Origin: JBBPZA01 sp963728925
GTDB taxonomy: Bacteria > Actinomycetota > Thermoleophilia > Solirubrobacterales > Solirubrobacteraceae
Assembly (NCBI GenBank): GCA_963728925.1
Contig: CAVSMB010000018.1
Coordinates: 53,515 to 117,514 of the forward strand
Reading direction: 5' to 3'
Length of the DNA stretch: 64,000 nt
The notes below the pieces were generated by a model that ran no database searches, was not told the origin of the DNA, and worked only from the letters and a program-made list of their open reading frames with translations. The position numbers were made by a program, and so were the translations under genes. Positions 8,929 to 17,019 of this stretch are shown here, in pieces (position 1 is the stretch's first letter; every line of letters starts with the position of its first letter).

Positions 8929-10347
8929 GTGCGCCGGACCAAGATCGTCGCGACCATCGGCCCGGCCTCGCGCGAGACCGAGGTGCTGGTGGCGCTCGTG
9001 GATGCGGGCATGGACGTCGCGCGTCTCAACTTCTCCCACGGCAGCCCCGAGGAGCACGCCGAAACGGCGCAGCGAGTGCGCACCGCCGCGAGCCGCGCAG
9101 GCCGCCCGGTCGCGATCCTCCAGGACCTCCCCGGACCCAAGCTTCGCATCGGCGAGCTGCGCGACGGGCTGGCCGAGCTCTCGCCCGGCGACCACGTCAC
9201 CTTCACCTGCGGCTCGGACGCGCTCGGCGACGCCGGCCACATGTCGATCGCCTTCGCCGGCCTTGCCGCCGCGGTCGAGCCCGGCGAGGAGATCTACCTC
9301 GCCGACGGTTCAGTGCGCCTGCGCATCCGCACCGTGCGCGGCGGCGACGGCGAGTTCGACGCGGAGGTCAAGATCGGCGGCGCCGTCGTCTCGCGCCAGG
9401 GCCTGAACATCCCCGGCGAGGCCGCCGAGCTGCCCGCGGTGCCCGAGCGCGACCTCGAGCTCCTCGAGGTCGGCGAGCGGATCGGGGTCGACATCGTCGC
9501 GCTCTCGTTCGTACGGCGCGCCGAGGACATCGACGAGGTGCGCCGTCACACGCGCCTGCCCCTCATCGCCAAGATCGAGAAGCCCCAGGCCGTCGACCGC
9601 GCCGAGGAGATCGTCGCGGCGGCCGACGTCGTGATGATCGCCCGCGGCGACCTGGGCATCGAGCTCGAGGTCGAGGACGTCCCGCTCGTCCAGAAGCGCA
9701 TCCTCGCCCTGGCGGGCCGGCTGGCTCGCCCGTCGATCACAGCGACGCAGATGCTCGACTCGATGGTCACCTCGATCCGCCCCACGCGCGCCGAGGTGAC
9801 CGACGTCGCCAACGCGATCCTCGACGGCACGGACGCGGTGATGCTCTCCCAGGAGACCGCCGTCGGGCAGAACCCGGTCGCGGTCGTCGAGATGATGGCC
9901 AAGATCGCCGAGCGCACCGAGACGATCGCACCCTACGAGGACTGGAACGAGCGCCGCGTGCACCGCGGGGTCCGCGACCCGGCCTACTCCATCGCCCACA
10001 GCGCGGCGCACGCGGTGCGAGAGCTCGAGCTCGACGCGCTCGTCGTGCCGACGCTCTCGGGCCGCTCGGCGCGGCTCGTCTCGGCCCACCGCCCGCAGGT
10101 GCCGATCTACGCGCTGTCGCCGGGAAGGGAGACCGTCCGGCGCTGCGGCCTGATGTGGGGCGTCCAGGCCGAGCGCATGCGCCGGCACGAGACGACCGAG
10201 GCCCTGATCGCCGACTGCGTCCGGCGGGTGATCGAGCTCGGATGGGTGAGTCAGGGCCAGCGCCTCGGCATCACCGCGGGGCTGCCCAGCGGCCGGCCGG
10301 GGACGACGAGCCTGTTCCAGGTCCAGCGGGTCGACGGCGGCCACTGA
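8929..10347 (+). CDS. pyk: Pyruvate kinase
   Basis: Converts phosphoenolpyruvate and ADP to pyruvate and ATP, the last step of glycolysis. Signatures include RRTKIVATIGPAS at the start, MDVARLNFSHG, QDLPGPKLRIG, the active-site LIAKIEKPQAV, MIARGDLGIELEVEDVP, the potassium/substrate loop ITATQMLDSM and DVANAILDGTDAVMLS. The C-terminal allosteric domain is present (SGRSARLVSAHRP and GLPSGRPGTTSLFQV). At 472 residues it has normal length. GTG 8929 fits the family N terminus exactly. Its last 77 bases overlap the convergent P1 peptidase gene. Confidence 0.97.
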   Translation: MRRTKIVATIGPASRETEVLVALVDAGMDVARLNFSHGSPEEHAETAQRVRTAASRAGRPVAILQDLPGPKLRIGELRDGLAELSPGDHVTFTCGSDALGDAGHMSIAFAGLAAAVEPGEEIYLADGSVRLRIRTVRGGDGEFDAEVKIGGAVVSRQGLNIPGEAAELPAVPERDLELLEVGERIGVDIVALSFVRRAEDIDEVRRHTRLPLIAKIEKPQAVDRAEEIVAAADVVMIARGDLGIELEVEDVPLVQKRILALAGRLARPSITATQMLDSMVTSIRPTRAEVTDVANAILDGTDAVMLSQETAVGQNPVAVVEMMAKIAERTETIAPYEDWNERRVHRGVRDPAYSIAHSAAHAVRELELDALVVPTLSGRSARLVSAHRPQVPIYALSPGRETVRRCGLMWGVQAERMRRHETTEALIADCVRRVIELGWVSQGQRLGITAGLPSGRPGTTSLFQVQRVDGGH

Positions 10348-11272
10348 GCCGCTCGTGCGGGAAGGCGTCGCGGCCGGGAACGGCGGCGGCCACGCAGAGC
10401 GAGTTGAGGATCGCCTCCTCGACCACCTCGCCGGTCATCTCCAGCAGCTCGCGGAAGGCGCGCGAGGCGTCGTGGAGGAAGGCGAAGGGGAGCGGAGCGT
10501 CCGGGGCACCGTGGGGCACACGGTGGGCGGTCGAGAAGGCCAGCGCGTAGTCGCCGCTGCCGCTCGAGCCGAAGCTCCCGGCGCGGGCGAGGCCGAAGGT
10601 CGCCCGCGCCGCCAGCCGCCGGAGTTGGCGCTCGGAGAGCGGCGCATCGGTGGCGAGGACGATGACGATCGAGCCGTCGCCATCGGCCCCACCCACGAGA
10701 TCGAGCTGGCGGGCGGAGCCGTAGTTGGCCACCACCAGGCAGCCGAGGGTGTGGCCGCTCGCCGCGCGCGAGCTCGTCCCGACGCCGGCCTTGTACCCGA
10801 GGCACGACATGCCGGTGCCGGCGCCGACCGACCCCTCGGCGGTCTCGTCGCTGCGCGCGGCCTCGATCGCCGCCACCGCATTGGCCTCGGTCACCGTCGC
10901 GGCGTTGAGCGGGCTGTCGTCGCACTCCAGGACCACGACGTTGACCGTGCCCTGCTCGGCCGTCCGCTCGCGGACCCAGCGCAGGCCGGCCTGCCACGCC
11001 GCGCCGACGCTGAGGGTGTTGGTGATCAGCACCGGGCTCTCCAGGGTCCCCATCTCGGCGACCTGGGTGAGGCCGGCCGCCTTGCCGTAGCCGTTGATGA
11101 TGTGGACGCCCGCAAGGACCTTCTCGGCGAACGGGTCGCCGCCATGGGCAAGGACCGCGGTGGCTCCGGTCCTGACGTCGTCGCCCTCGATCCGCGTCGC
11201 GTGGCCCACCCGAACGCCGTCGACGTCGACGAGGGCGTTTCGCGGTCCCGGGTCGAAGCGCCCGACCGTCAC
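10271..11272 (-). CDS. P1-family (DmpA/S58-type) N-terminal-nucleophile peptidase
   Basis: A 333-residue member of the DmpA/P1 family, which cleaves itself before a nucleophilic serine to form alpha and beta chains and then acts on N-terminal amino acids. Family marks are VDGVRVGHAT, TNTLSVGAAW, TEANAVAAIEAA, the glycine-rich GSVGAGTGMSCLGYKAGVG and the putative processing site GTSSR around residue 164, followed by LGCLVVANYG. GTG 11272 is 24 bases from the divergent start at 11297. The last 25 residues are arginine and proline rich and overlap the 3' end of pyk, so the natural C terminus may be shorter. Confidence 0.88.
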   Translation of the reverse strand: MTVGRFDPGPRNALVDVDGVRVGHATRIEGDDVRTGATAVLAHGGDPFAEKVLAGVHIINGYGKAAGLTQVAEMGTLESPVLITNTLSVGAAWQAGLRWVRERTAEQGTVNVVVLECDDSPLNAATVTEANAVAAIEAARSDETAEGSVGAGTGMSCLGYKAGVGTSSRAASGHTLGCLVVANYGSARQLDLVGGADGDGSIVIVLATDAPLSERQLRRLAARATFGLARAGSFGSSGSGDYALAFSTAHRVPHGAPDAPLPFAFLHDASRAFRELLEMTGEVVEEAILNSLCVAAAVPGRDAFPHERLSGRRRPAGPGTGSSSPAGRWAAPR

Positions 11273-11296
11273 CCCCAGCTCCCGTACCCTGCGCCG

Positions 11297-12178
11297 ATGC
11301 TGCACCTCGATCACGTTATCCGGGTCGTGGAGGACGCGGAGGCGGCCGCCGCCGTGCTGTGGGACGAGCACGGCCTCGCCTCGGTCGCCGGCGGCCGCCA
11401 CCCGGCGTGGGGAACCGAGAACCGCATCGTCCCGCTCGGCGACGCCTACCTCGAGCTCATGACGATCTTCGACGCCGAGCGGGCGGCGCATACCGAGCTG
11501 GGGCTCGCCGTGGCCTCGCGCATCGTCCACGGGGGCGGCTACGTGGGCTGGATGGTCCACGCCGACGACGGCGCGCAGTTCGACGCGCTGGTCGCCGCCA
11601 ACCGCCTCGAGGCGGGACGCTTCTCGCGCCGCCGGCCCGACGGAACCGAGCTGGGCTGGCGGCTCGCCGGGCTGGACGCGATGCTCGCCGCGCCGCCGCT
11701 GCCCGGGATCCTCGACTGGGACGATCCCGCCGCCTTCCCCGGCCTCGCCGCGGTCGAGCACCGTGTCACACCGCGCGGCCTCGCGTGGATCGAGGTCGCC
11801 GGGGACGAGGAGCGCCTGCGCGACTGGCTGGGCGGCGAGGGGCTACCGGCGCGGTTCGTCGACGGGGAGCCCGGCCTCCGCGCCGCCGCCGTCGCGCTGG
11901 CCGGCGGGGCGAGATCGTCCTGCGCTGAGCCCCGTGGCCCCAACAGGCCTCCGCGCCACGCCGCCACTCCGCCGCCGACGGCCATGACCACCAGGCAGCC
12001 CGCTCGCGCCGGCCAGCAGCGGGCCGGGGAAGAGCGCGACCGGAGACAGCCCGGCGAGCGCGACGGCCTCGACGGCGGCGAGGCCGTCGGCCGGCGCGGC
12101 CCCCGCCACGGGCCCGCCACGACCGTCGGCCGGCGCGGCCCCCGTCCCGTCGTCGCTCAGACCGCCGCGCGGCTGTAG
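11297..12178 (+). CDS. Glyoxalase-like (VOC) protein with probable C-terminal frameshift
   Basis: Begins MLHLDHVIRVVEDAEAAA, a large single-chain glyoxalase-like domain of about 205 residues. The open frame continues to 12178, adding an 80-residue tail of arginine, proline and glycine that does not look like protein. In another frame the end reads GEIVLR-stop at 11928, the usual kind of ending for this family, and one extra G in the G4 run at 11906-11909 would join them. The natural product is therefore probably about 210 residues ending at 11928. The substrate is unknown. Confidence 0.75.
   Translation: MLHLDHVIRVVEDAEAAAAVLWDEHGLASVAGGRHPAWGTENRIVPLGDAYLELMTIFDAERAAHTELGLAVASRIVHGGGYVGWMVHADDGAQFDALVAANRLEAGRFSRRRPDGTELGWRLAGLDAMLAAPPLPGILDWDDPAAFPGLAAVEHRVTPRGLAWIEVAGDEERLRDWLGGEGLPARFVDGEPGLRAAAVALAGGARSSCAEPRGPNRPPRHAATPPPTAMTTRQPARAGQQRAGEERDRRQPGERDGLDGGEAVGRRGPRHGPATTVGRRGPRPVVAQTAARL
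12084..12143. repeat. Short direct repeat, 39-bp period
   Basis: A GC-only unit beginning CCGTCGGCCGGCGCGG occurs at 12084 and again at 12123, about 21 identical bases each. It sits between the VOC gene and the stop of the ABC1 kinase gene. Nothing else is recognised at 11929-12156, although its minus strand has hydrophobic stretches split over two frames. Confidence 0.6.
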
Positions 12179-13539
12179 AACTCGGCCTCTTCGCGACCCA
12201 GCTCGGTCATCGGCGGGTCGTCGTAGAGCCACTCGCACATGATCCTGAACCAGGTGTTGCCGGCGCGCAGCTGGGAGAGGACGGCCATCGTCAGCATCTC
12301 GACGCGCCGCGCGAAGAGGTGCTCGCCGGGGAGCGTCTCGTGGCGCATCTGGTCGAAGTAGCTCGAGCGCGGGTCGGACGTCTCGATGACGATCGCGCTG
12401 GCGAGCTCGGGGGTCAGGTGCACGTCCTCGTCGGTCATGTACCAGGCGGTCCCGTCGACCATCTGGGCGAGCAGCCGCTCGGGCTCGAAGCGGTCGGGGT
12501 CGGTCAGGAACCCGTTCTCCTTGAAGACGCGGAAGACCTCGTCGGCGTCGCCCTCGGCCACCGCGCGCAGCGTGTGCAGCTCGAGCTCGACCGCCTCGGC
12601 GCTCATGCGCTTGTAGAGCCCGAAGTCCAGGAACGCGACGCGCCCGTCGGCCATCAGCAGGTAGTTGCCCGGGTGCGGGTCCCCCGAGAACTGGTGATGG
12701 CGGTAGACGCAGCCGAAGAAGAAGCGGAAGATGATCTCGCCGACGCGGTCGCGCTCGTCCTGGTCGAGCGTCTTTATCTCCTCGAAGCCGATTCCCTCGA
12801 CGAACTCGCTGACCATGACCCGCTCATGGGAGAGGCTCGTGACGACGTCGGGAATGACGATGAACGGGTGCCCGCGGAAGATCCGGGCCAGCGCGCGCTG
12901 GTTCTGGGCCTCGAGCTCGTAGTCGAGCTCCTCGATGATGCGGGTGCGGACCTCGCCGGCGATCGCCTTGACGTCGAGCCCGGGCGCGACGCTCTTCATG
13001 AGGCGCAGGATGATCCCGATGTTCTGCATGTCGGCGCGGACGGCCGTGTTGACCCCCGGGTACTGGACCTTGACGGCGACGTCGCGGCCGTCGTGGAGGG
13101 TGGCGCGGTAGACCTGGCCGATCGAGGCCGCGGCGATCGGCTCCTCGTCGAACTCGGCGAACACCTCGTGAACCGGCTCGCCCAGCTCCTCCTCGATGAC
13201 CTTGCGCATGTCCTTGAAGCGCACGTTCGGGGCCGCGTCGCGCAGCTTGGCGAGCTTGGCCTGGAACTCCTCGCGGTACTCCTCTGGGACGAGGCCGACG
13301 TCGACGAACGACATCACCTGGCCGAGCTTCATCGCCGCGCCCTTCATGGTCCCGAGCGCGGTGACGATCTGCTCGGCGGCCTCGACGTGCCGGCGCTCCA
13401 TCGCCTTGTGGCCCTCGTCCTCCGAGCGGGTCAGGTTCGCCGCCCGGGTGCCGAGCTGGCGCAGGGTCTGACTCGCCGCGAGCGAGCCGACCCGCGCCGT
13501 GCGTCCGACGCGCGAGGTCGGGATGCGGTCATTGGCCAT
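12157..13539 (-). CDS. ABC1/UbiB (AarF)-family atypical kinase
   Basis: A 460-residue atypical kinase-like protein; relatives support isoprenoid-lipid (quinone) metabolism at the membrane. The family signature KxGQ is in MKLGQVMSF. The alanine-rich nucleotide loop is AAASIGQVYRA, the lysine is in VAVKVQYPG, and the catalytic and metal motifs are GDPHPGNYLL and FLDFGLYKRM. No C-terminal membrane pair is obvious. ATG 13539 (MANDRIPTSRVG) is chosen over earlier in-frame codons because the upstream translation is not protein-like. It is divergent from the desaturase gene. Confidence 0.93.
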   Translation of the reverse strand: MANDRIPTSRVGRTARVGSLAASQTLRQLGTRAANLTRSEDEGHKAMERRHVEAAEQIVTALGTMKGAAMKLGQVMSFVDVGLVPEEYREEFQAKLAKLRDAAPNVRFKDMRKVIEEELGEPVHEVFAEFDEEPIAAASIGQVYRATLHDGRDVAVKVQYPGVNTAVRADMQNIGIILRLMKSVAPGLDVKAIAGEVRTRIIEELDYELEAQNQRALARIFRGHPFIVIPDVVTSLSHERVMVSEFVEGIGFEEIKTLDQDERDRVGEIIFRFFFGCVYRHHQFSGDPHPGNYLLMADGRVAFLDFGLYKRMSAEAVELELHTLRAVAEGDADEVFRVFKENGFLTDPDRFEPERLLAQMVDGTAWYMTDEDVHLTPELASAIVIETSDPRSSYFDQMRHETLPGEHLFARRVEMLTMAVLSQLRAGNTWFRIMCEWLYDDPPMTELGREEAEFYSRAAV

Positions 13540-13690
13540 GTCCGGGAATCCTACGAGCCGGGTCACGCGGAGGACCATGGGCAGCGGCCGCGGAGGCTCG
13601 ACGGGACGTGACGACTGCCACGAGGGCGAGCCGGGCATACACTGGAGTGGCGACCAAAGAGACAGAAGCAAACGAAGAGAGGCGGGCGGG

Positions 13691-14653
13691 ATGGCGATGA
13701 CCAGTGGACGGGCGGTGAGCCCTGGCGAGCAAACGCCGGGCCGGGACGACGTACAGCCCGCCGCGAACGAGACGCGCGACCGGATCATCACCGGCACCGT
13801 CACGGTCCTCCCCTTCCTCGCCCTCGGCGTCGGCGTGTGGCTCGCGTGGGAGAACGTCCTGCACTGGAGCGACTTCATCGTCTTCGCTATCTGCTACGCG
13901 CTCACCGGCCTCGGGGTGACCGTCGGCTTCCACCGTCACCTGACCCACCGAGCCTTCAAGGCCAAGCGCTCCGTGCGCGCCGTGCTCGCCGCCCTCGGCT
14001 CGGCGGCGATCGAGGGCCCTGTCATCTCGTGGGTGGCCGACCACCGCAAGCACCACGCGTTCGCCGACCAGGACGGTGACCCGCACAGCCCCCACGTCGA
14101 CCACGGCGTCGGCGTGCGGGGCGCGCTGCGCGGCCTGCTCCACGCCCACGTCGGGTGGCTGTTCCTGCACACCCAGCGGGGCTCGAAGGAGCGCTACGCG
14201 CCCGACCTGATGCGCGACCCCCTGATCCGCAAGATCGACCGGACCTTCGTGCTCTGGGTGACGCTCGGCCTGCTCGCGCCGTTCGCGCTGGGCTTCGTGA
14301 TCGGCGGCTCACTGCTCACCGCGCTCACCGGCCTGCTGTGGGGTGGCCTCGTGCGCGTCATGGTCCTGCACCACGTGACCTACAGCATCAACTCGCTGTG
14401 CCACTTCTTCGGGCGCAAGCGCTTCGCCACCGGCGACGAGTCGCGCAACCTCGCGTGGCTCGCTCTTCCGTCGCTGGGCGAGGCGTGGCACAACAACCAC
14501 CACGCCTTCCCCACCTCGGCGGAGCACGGGCTGCGGCGCTGGGAGCTCGATCCCTCAGCCATCGTCATCCGGGTGCTCGAGGCCACCGGACTGGCGTGGG
14601 ACGTCGTGCGGGTCAGCGCCGAGCGCGAGCAGCCCAAGCTGATCACCCCCTGA
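13691..14653 (+). CDS. Membrane fatty-acid (acyl-CoA/acyl-lipid) desaturase
   Basis: A 320-residue di-iron desaturase. The three histidine boxes are HRHLTH at residue 81, HRKHH at 118 and HNNHH at 267. Hydrophobic segments near residues 38-75 and 190-235 fit the usual four transmembrane helices. GAGAGGCGGGCGGG just before ATG 13691 provides the ribosome-binding site. The family inserts a cis double bond in a saturated acyl chain. The next gene, 10 bases downstream, encodes an enzyme that methylates such double bonds, so the pair probably acts in sequence on membrane lipids. Confidence 0.93.
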   Translation: MAMTSGRAVSPGEQTPGRDDVQPAANETRDRIITGTVTVLPFLALGVGVWLAWENVLHWSDFIVFAICYALTGLGVTVGFHRHLTHRAFKAKRSVRAVLAALGSAAIEGPVISWVADHRKHHAFADQDGDPHSPHVDHGVGVRGALRGLLHAHVGWLFLHTQRGSKERYAPDLMRDPLIRKIDRTFVLWVTLGLLAPFALGFVIGGSLLTALTGLLWGGLVRVMVLHHVTYSINSLCHFFGRKRFATGDESRNLAWLALPSLGEAWHNNHHAFPTSAEHGLRRWELDPSAIVIRVLEATGLAWDVVRVSAEREQPKLITP

Positions 14654-14663
14654 GAGGGCCGCG

Positions 14664-15869
14664 ATGCCCCTGAGCGACACGCAGCCCCTGCGCGACGCCC
14701 TCGCGTCGACGCTCCCAGACCGTCCCTTCACGCTGGCCCTGTGGGACGGGACGCGGCTTGAGGCGACCAACGGGGGTGCCCCGACGCTCTCGGTCACCTC
14801 ACCCCGTGCGCTCGCCCATCTCGTGCGCGCGCCCGGCCAGCTCGGCCTCGGGCGCGCCTACGTCGACGGCTCGATCGACGCCGACGACCTCGACGCGACG
14901 GTCGGGCTGCTCGGAAGCTGGTCGCCGCCGCCGATCGACGGCCGGACTCGCGCACGGCTCATGGGCGCCGCCGTCCGCGCCATGGGGGTCACCCGCCCGC
15001 CCCGCCGGCCCGAGGTCGAGCTCGTCCCGCGCGGCCGCCGGCACTCGCGGGAGCGCGACGCGCGCTCGGTTCGCCACCACTACGACGTCTCCAACAACTT
15101 CTTCGCGCTCATGCTCGGCCCGTCGCTCACGTACTCGTGCGCGCTCTTCTCACACGGCGCGACCACGCTGGAGGAGGCCCAGGAGGCCAAGCTCGAGATG
15201 GTCTGTCGCAAGCTCGAGCTGCGCGAGGGAGAACGGGTGCTCGACGTGGGCTGCGGCTGGGGCTCCTTCGCGGTCCACGCCGCCCAGCGCCACGGCGTCC
15301 ACGTCACCGGTATCACCCTGTCCGCGCCGCAGGCCGAGCTCGCGAGGACCCGGGCGCGCGACGCCGGTGTCGGCGATCGCGTCGACGTTCGCGTCGCCGA
15401 CTACCGCGACCTGCGCGGCGAGACCTGGGACGCCGTCGCATCGATCGGGATGGTCGAGCACGTGGGCGCGCGCAACATCGACGAGTACGCCGCCCGGCTC
15501 GCGTCCGTCCTGCGGCCCGGCGGGCGCCTGCTCAACCACGGGATCGCCCGCCTGCGCCACTCCGACGGCGAGGCCGGGCCGTTCTCCGAGCGCTTCGTCT
15601 TCCCCGACGCGGCGCCACTCCACGTCTCGCGCGTGCTCTTCGCCATCGAGCGCTCCGGGCTCGAGCCCGACCACGTCGAGGGCTTCCGCCACGACTACGC
15701 GCAGACCCTGCGCCACTGGGCGCGCAACGTCGACGACAACCTCGGCGAGGCCGTGCGCCTCGCCGGCGAGCAGCGCGTCCGCGTGTGGCGGCTCTACCTT
15801 CGCGCGGCGCGCAACGGCTTCGAGTCGGGCTTCACGTCGATCTTCCAGGTCAGGGCGCGCCGCGCCTGA
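14664..15869 (+). CDS. Cyclopropane-fatty-acyl-phospholipid synthase-type methyltransferase
   Basis: A 401-residue SAM-dependent methyltransferase of the CFA synthase/mycolic-acid cyclopropane synthase family, acting on unsaturated phospholipid acyl chains. The SAM motif is LDVGCGWGSF around residue 193. RHHYDVSNNFFALMLGPSLTYSC and GMVEHVG are highly typical of the family. An N-terminal SCP2-like lipid-binding region (residues about 20-110) precedes the catalytic domain. Product could be a cyclopropane ring or a methyl branch; the sequence alone does not decide. The last 20 bases overlap the convergent MBL gene. Confidence 0.93.
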   Translation: MPLSDTQPLRDALASTLPDRPFTLALWDGTRLEATNGGAPTLSVTSPRALAHLVRAPGQLGLGRAYVDGSIDADDLDATVGLLGSWSPPPIDGRTRARLMGAAVRAMGVTRPPRRPEVELVPRGRRHSRERDARSVRHHYDVSNNFFALMLGPSLTYSCALFSHGATTLEEAQEAKLEMVCRKLELREGERVLDVGCGWGSFAVHAAQRHGVHVTGITLSAPQAELARTRARDAGVGDRVDVRVADYRDLRGETWDAVASIGMVEHVGARNIDEYAARLASVLRPGGRLLNHGIARLRHSDGEAGPFSERFVFPDAAPLHVSRVLFAIERSGLEPDHVEGFRHDYAQTLRHWARNVDDNLGEAVRLAGEQRVRVWRLYLRAARNGFESGFTSIFQVRARRA

Positions 15870-16602
15870 CCTGCGATCCGGGCACGATGTCGTCGCGCCC
15901 GTCGGGCCAGCGGATCCACGCCTTGTGCCCGCCGTCGTAGTCGTCGCCCAGGAGCACGAGGGTCGCGGGCTGGTCGCCGAAAACCGTGCACGGCTCGTCG
16001 CCCTCGGGATCGAGGCCGCGCCACACGCGGATGAACGCGTTGGCGTCCCACTCCCCCCCGACCGTCGTCGGGTCGGTGTGGCCGGGATGCACGCGGACCT
16101 CGTGGTCGAGCGCCATCAGCCGGTCCATGATCGAGCTGCGCAGGTCCTCGTAGCTCGTCGAGCCGGGCGCGTGCACGCCGCCCACCGAGCCCTTGAAGAG
16201 CGTGTCGCCGGTGTAGAGCTCTGAGCCGTTGACGAGGAAGTTGAGCATCCCGGCGGTATGGCCCGGGGTGTGGATCGCCTGGATCTCCAGGCCGCCGGCG
16301 GTGATCGTCTCGTCCGGGTCGATGGTGCCGGTCACCGCGGGAATCGCCTCGGCCTCCTGCGGGTGGGCGAGGATCTCGAGCCCGTCGTAGCGCTCGAGGA
16401 TCGAGGCGAGCTCGGCGACGTGGTCGTGGTGGTGGTGGGTCAGGAGCACGTGGGTCGGCTCGAGGTCGTACTCGCGGACCGCCTCGAGGAGCGGGGCGAC
16501 GGGACCGCCGGCGTCGACGAAGACGGCGCCGCCGCCCGGCTCGTCGCCGATCAGGTAGGTGTTGGACAGCCACTGGTCGGCCATCGAGCGCTCGCGGATC
16601 AT
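15850..16602 (-). CDS. Glyoxalase II-like metallo-beta-lactamase-fold hydrolase
   Basis: A 250-residue MBL-fold hydrolase. THHHHDHVAE carries the HxHxDH metal site, and IHTPGHTAGMLNFL, YTGDTLFKGSVG and VHPGHTDPT provide the other ligands, the arrangement seen in glyoxalase II and persulfide dioxygenase relatives. About 50 C-terminal residues (VWRGLDPEGDEPCTVFG) are an extra module. It is divergent, with 42 bases between start codons, from a glyoxalase I-like gene, suggesting a joint role in detoxifying 2-oxoaldehydes via a thiol adduct. Confidence 0.87.
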   Translation of the reverse strand: MIRERSMADQWLSNTYLIGDEPGGGAVFVDAGGPVAPLLEAVREYDLEPTHVLLTHHHHDHVAELASILERYDGLEILAHPQEAEAIPAVTGTIDPDETITAGGLEIQAIHTPGHTAGMLNFLVNGSELYTGDTLFKGSVGGVHAPGSTSYEDLRSSIMDRLMALDHEVRVHPGHTDPTTVGGEWDANAFIRVWRGLDPEGDEPCTVFGDQPATLVLLGDDYDGGHKAWIRWPDGRDDIVPGSQVRRGAP

Positions 16603-16644
16603 GGCTCCACCCTACCCCGGGACTCCCGCGGTACGCTGCCGCCC

Positions 16645-17019
16645 ATGGAGCTCATACACACCTGCTACCGGATCGGCGACATCGACCGGTCGGTGGCCTT
16701 CTACGAGGCGCTGGGGTTCGAGGAGCTCGGCCGCATGCCGATCCGCGACGAGGCGATGAACGTGTTCATGGGCCTTCCCGGCGACGGTGCCCGGCTCGAG
16801 CTGACCCACAACTTCGGCGTCGAGGAGTACGACCTCGGCACGGGCTACAACCACATCGCCGTGGCGGTGGAGGACCTCGACGGCACGCTCGGCCGGCTCG
16901 CCGAGAAGGGCATCGACCCCGAGAAGCCGCCCTACACCGTTCGCGACGGCGGCCCGCGGCTGTGCTTCGTCCGTGACCCGGACGGCTATCGCATCGAGCT
17001 CATCGAAGCCGGCGTCTGA
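16645..17019 (+). CDS. Lactoylglutathione lyase-like VOC protein (glyoxalase I-like)
   Basis: A 124-residue single VOC domain. It starts MELIHTCYRIGDIDRSVAFY and has MNVFMGLPGDGARLELTHN, TGYNHIAVAVEDLD and RDPDGYRIELIE, closely following the classical GloA layout with metal ligands at the equivalents of H in IHT, E in LELTHN, H in YNHIAV and E in IELIE. The thiol cofactor in an actinobacterium would probably not be glutathione (inference). It is paired divergently with the glyoxalase II-like gene. Confidence 0.88.
   Translation: MELIHTCYRIGDIDRSVAFYEALGFEELGRMPIRDEAMNVFMGLPGDGARLELTHNFGVEEYDLGTGYNHIAVAVEDLDGTLGRLAEKGIDPEKPPYTVRDGGPRLCFVRDPDGYRIELIEAGV

Noticed and set aside
11929..12178. 80-residue C-terminal extension of the VOC protein as a real domain
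   Set aside because: Low-complexity Arg/Pro/Gly sequence appearing only after a likely lost G; another frame gives a normal family ending.
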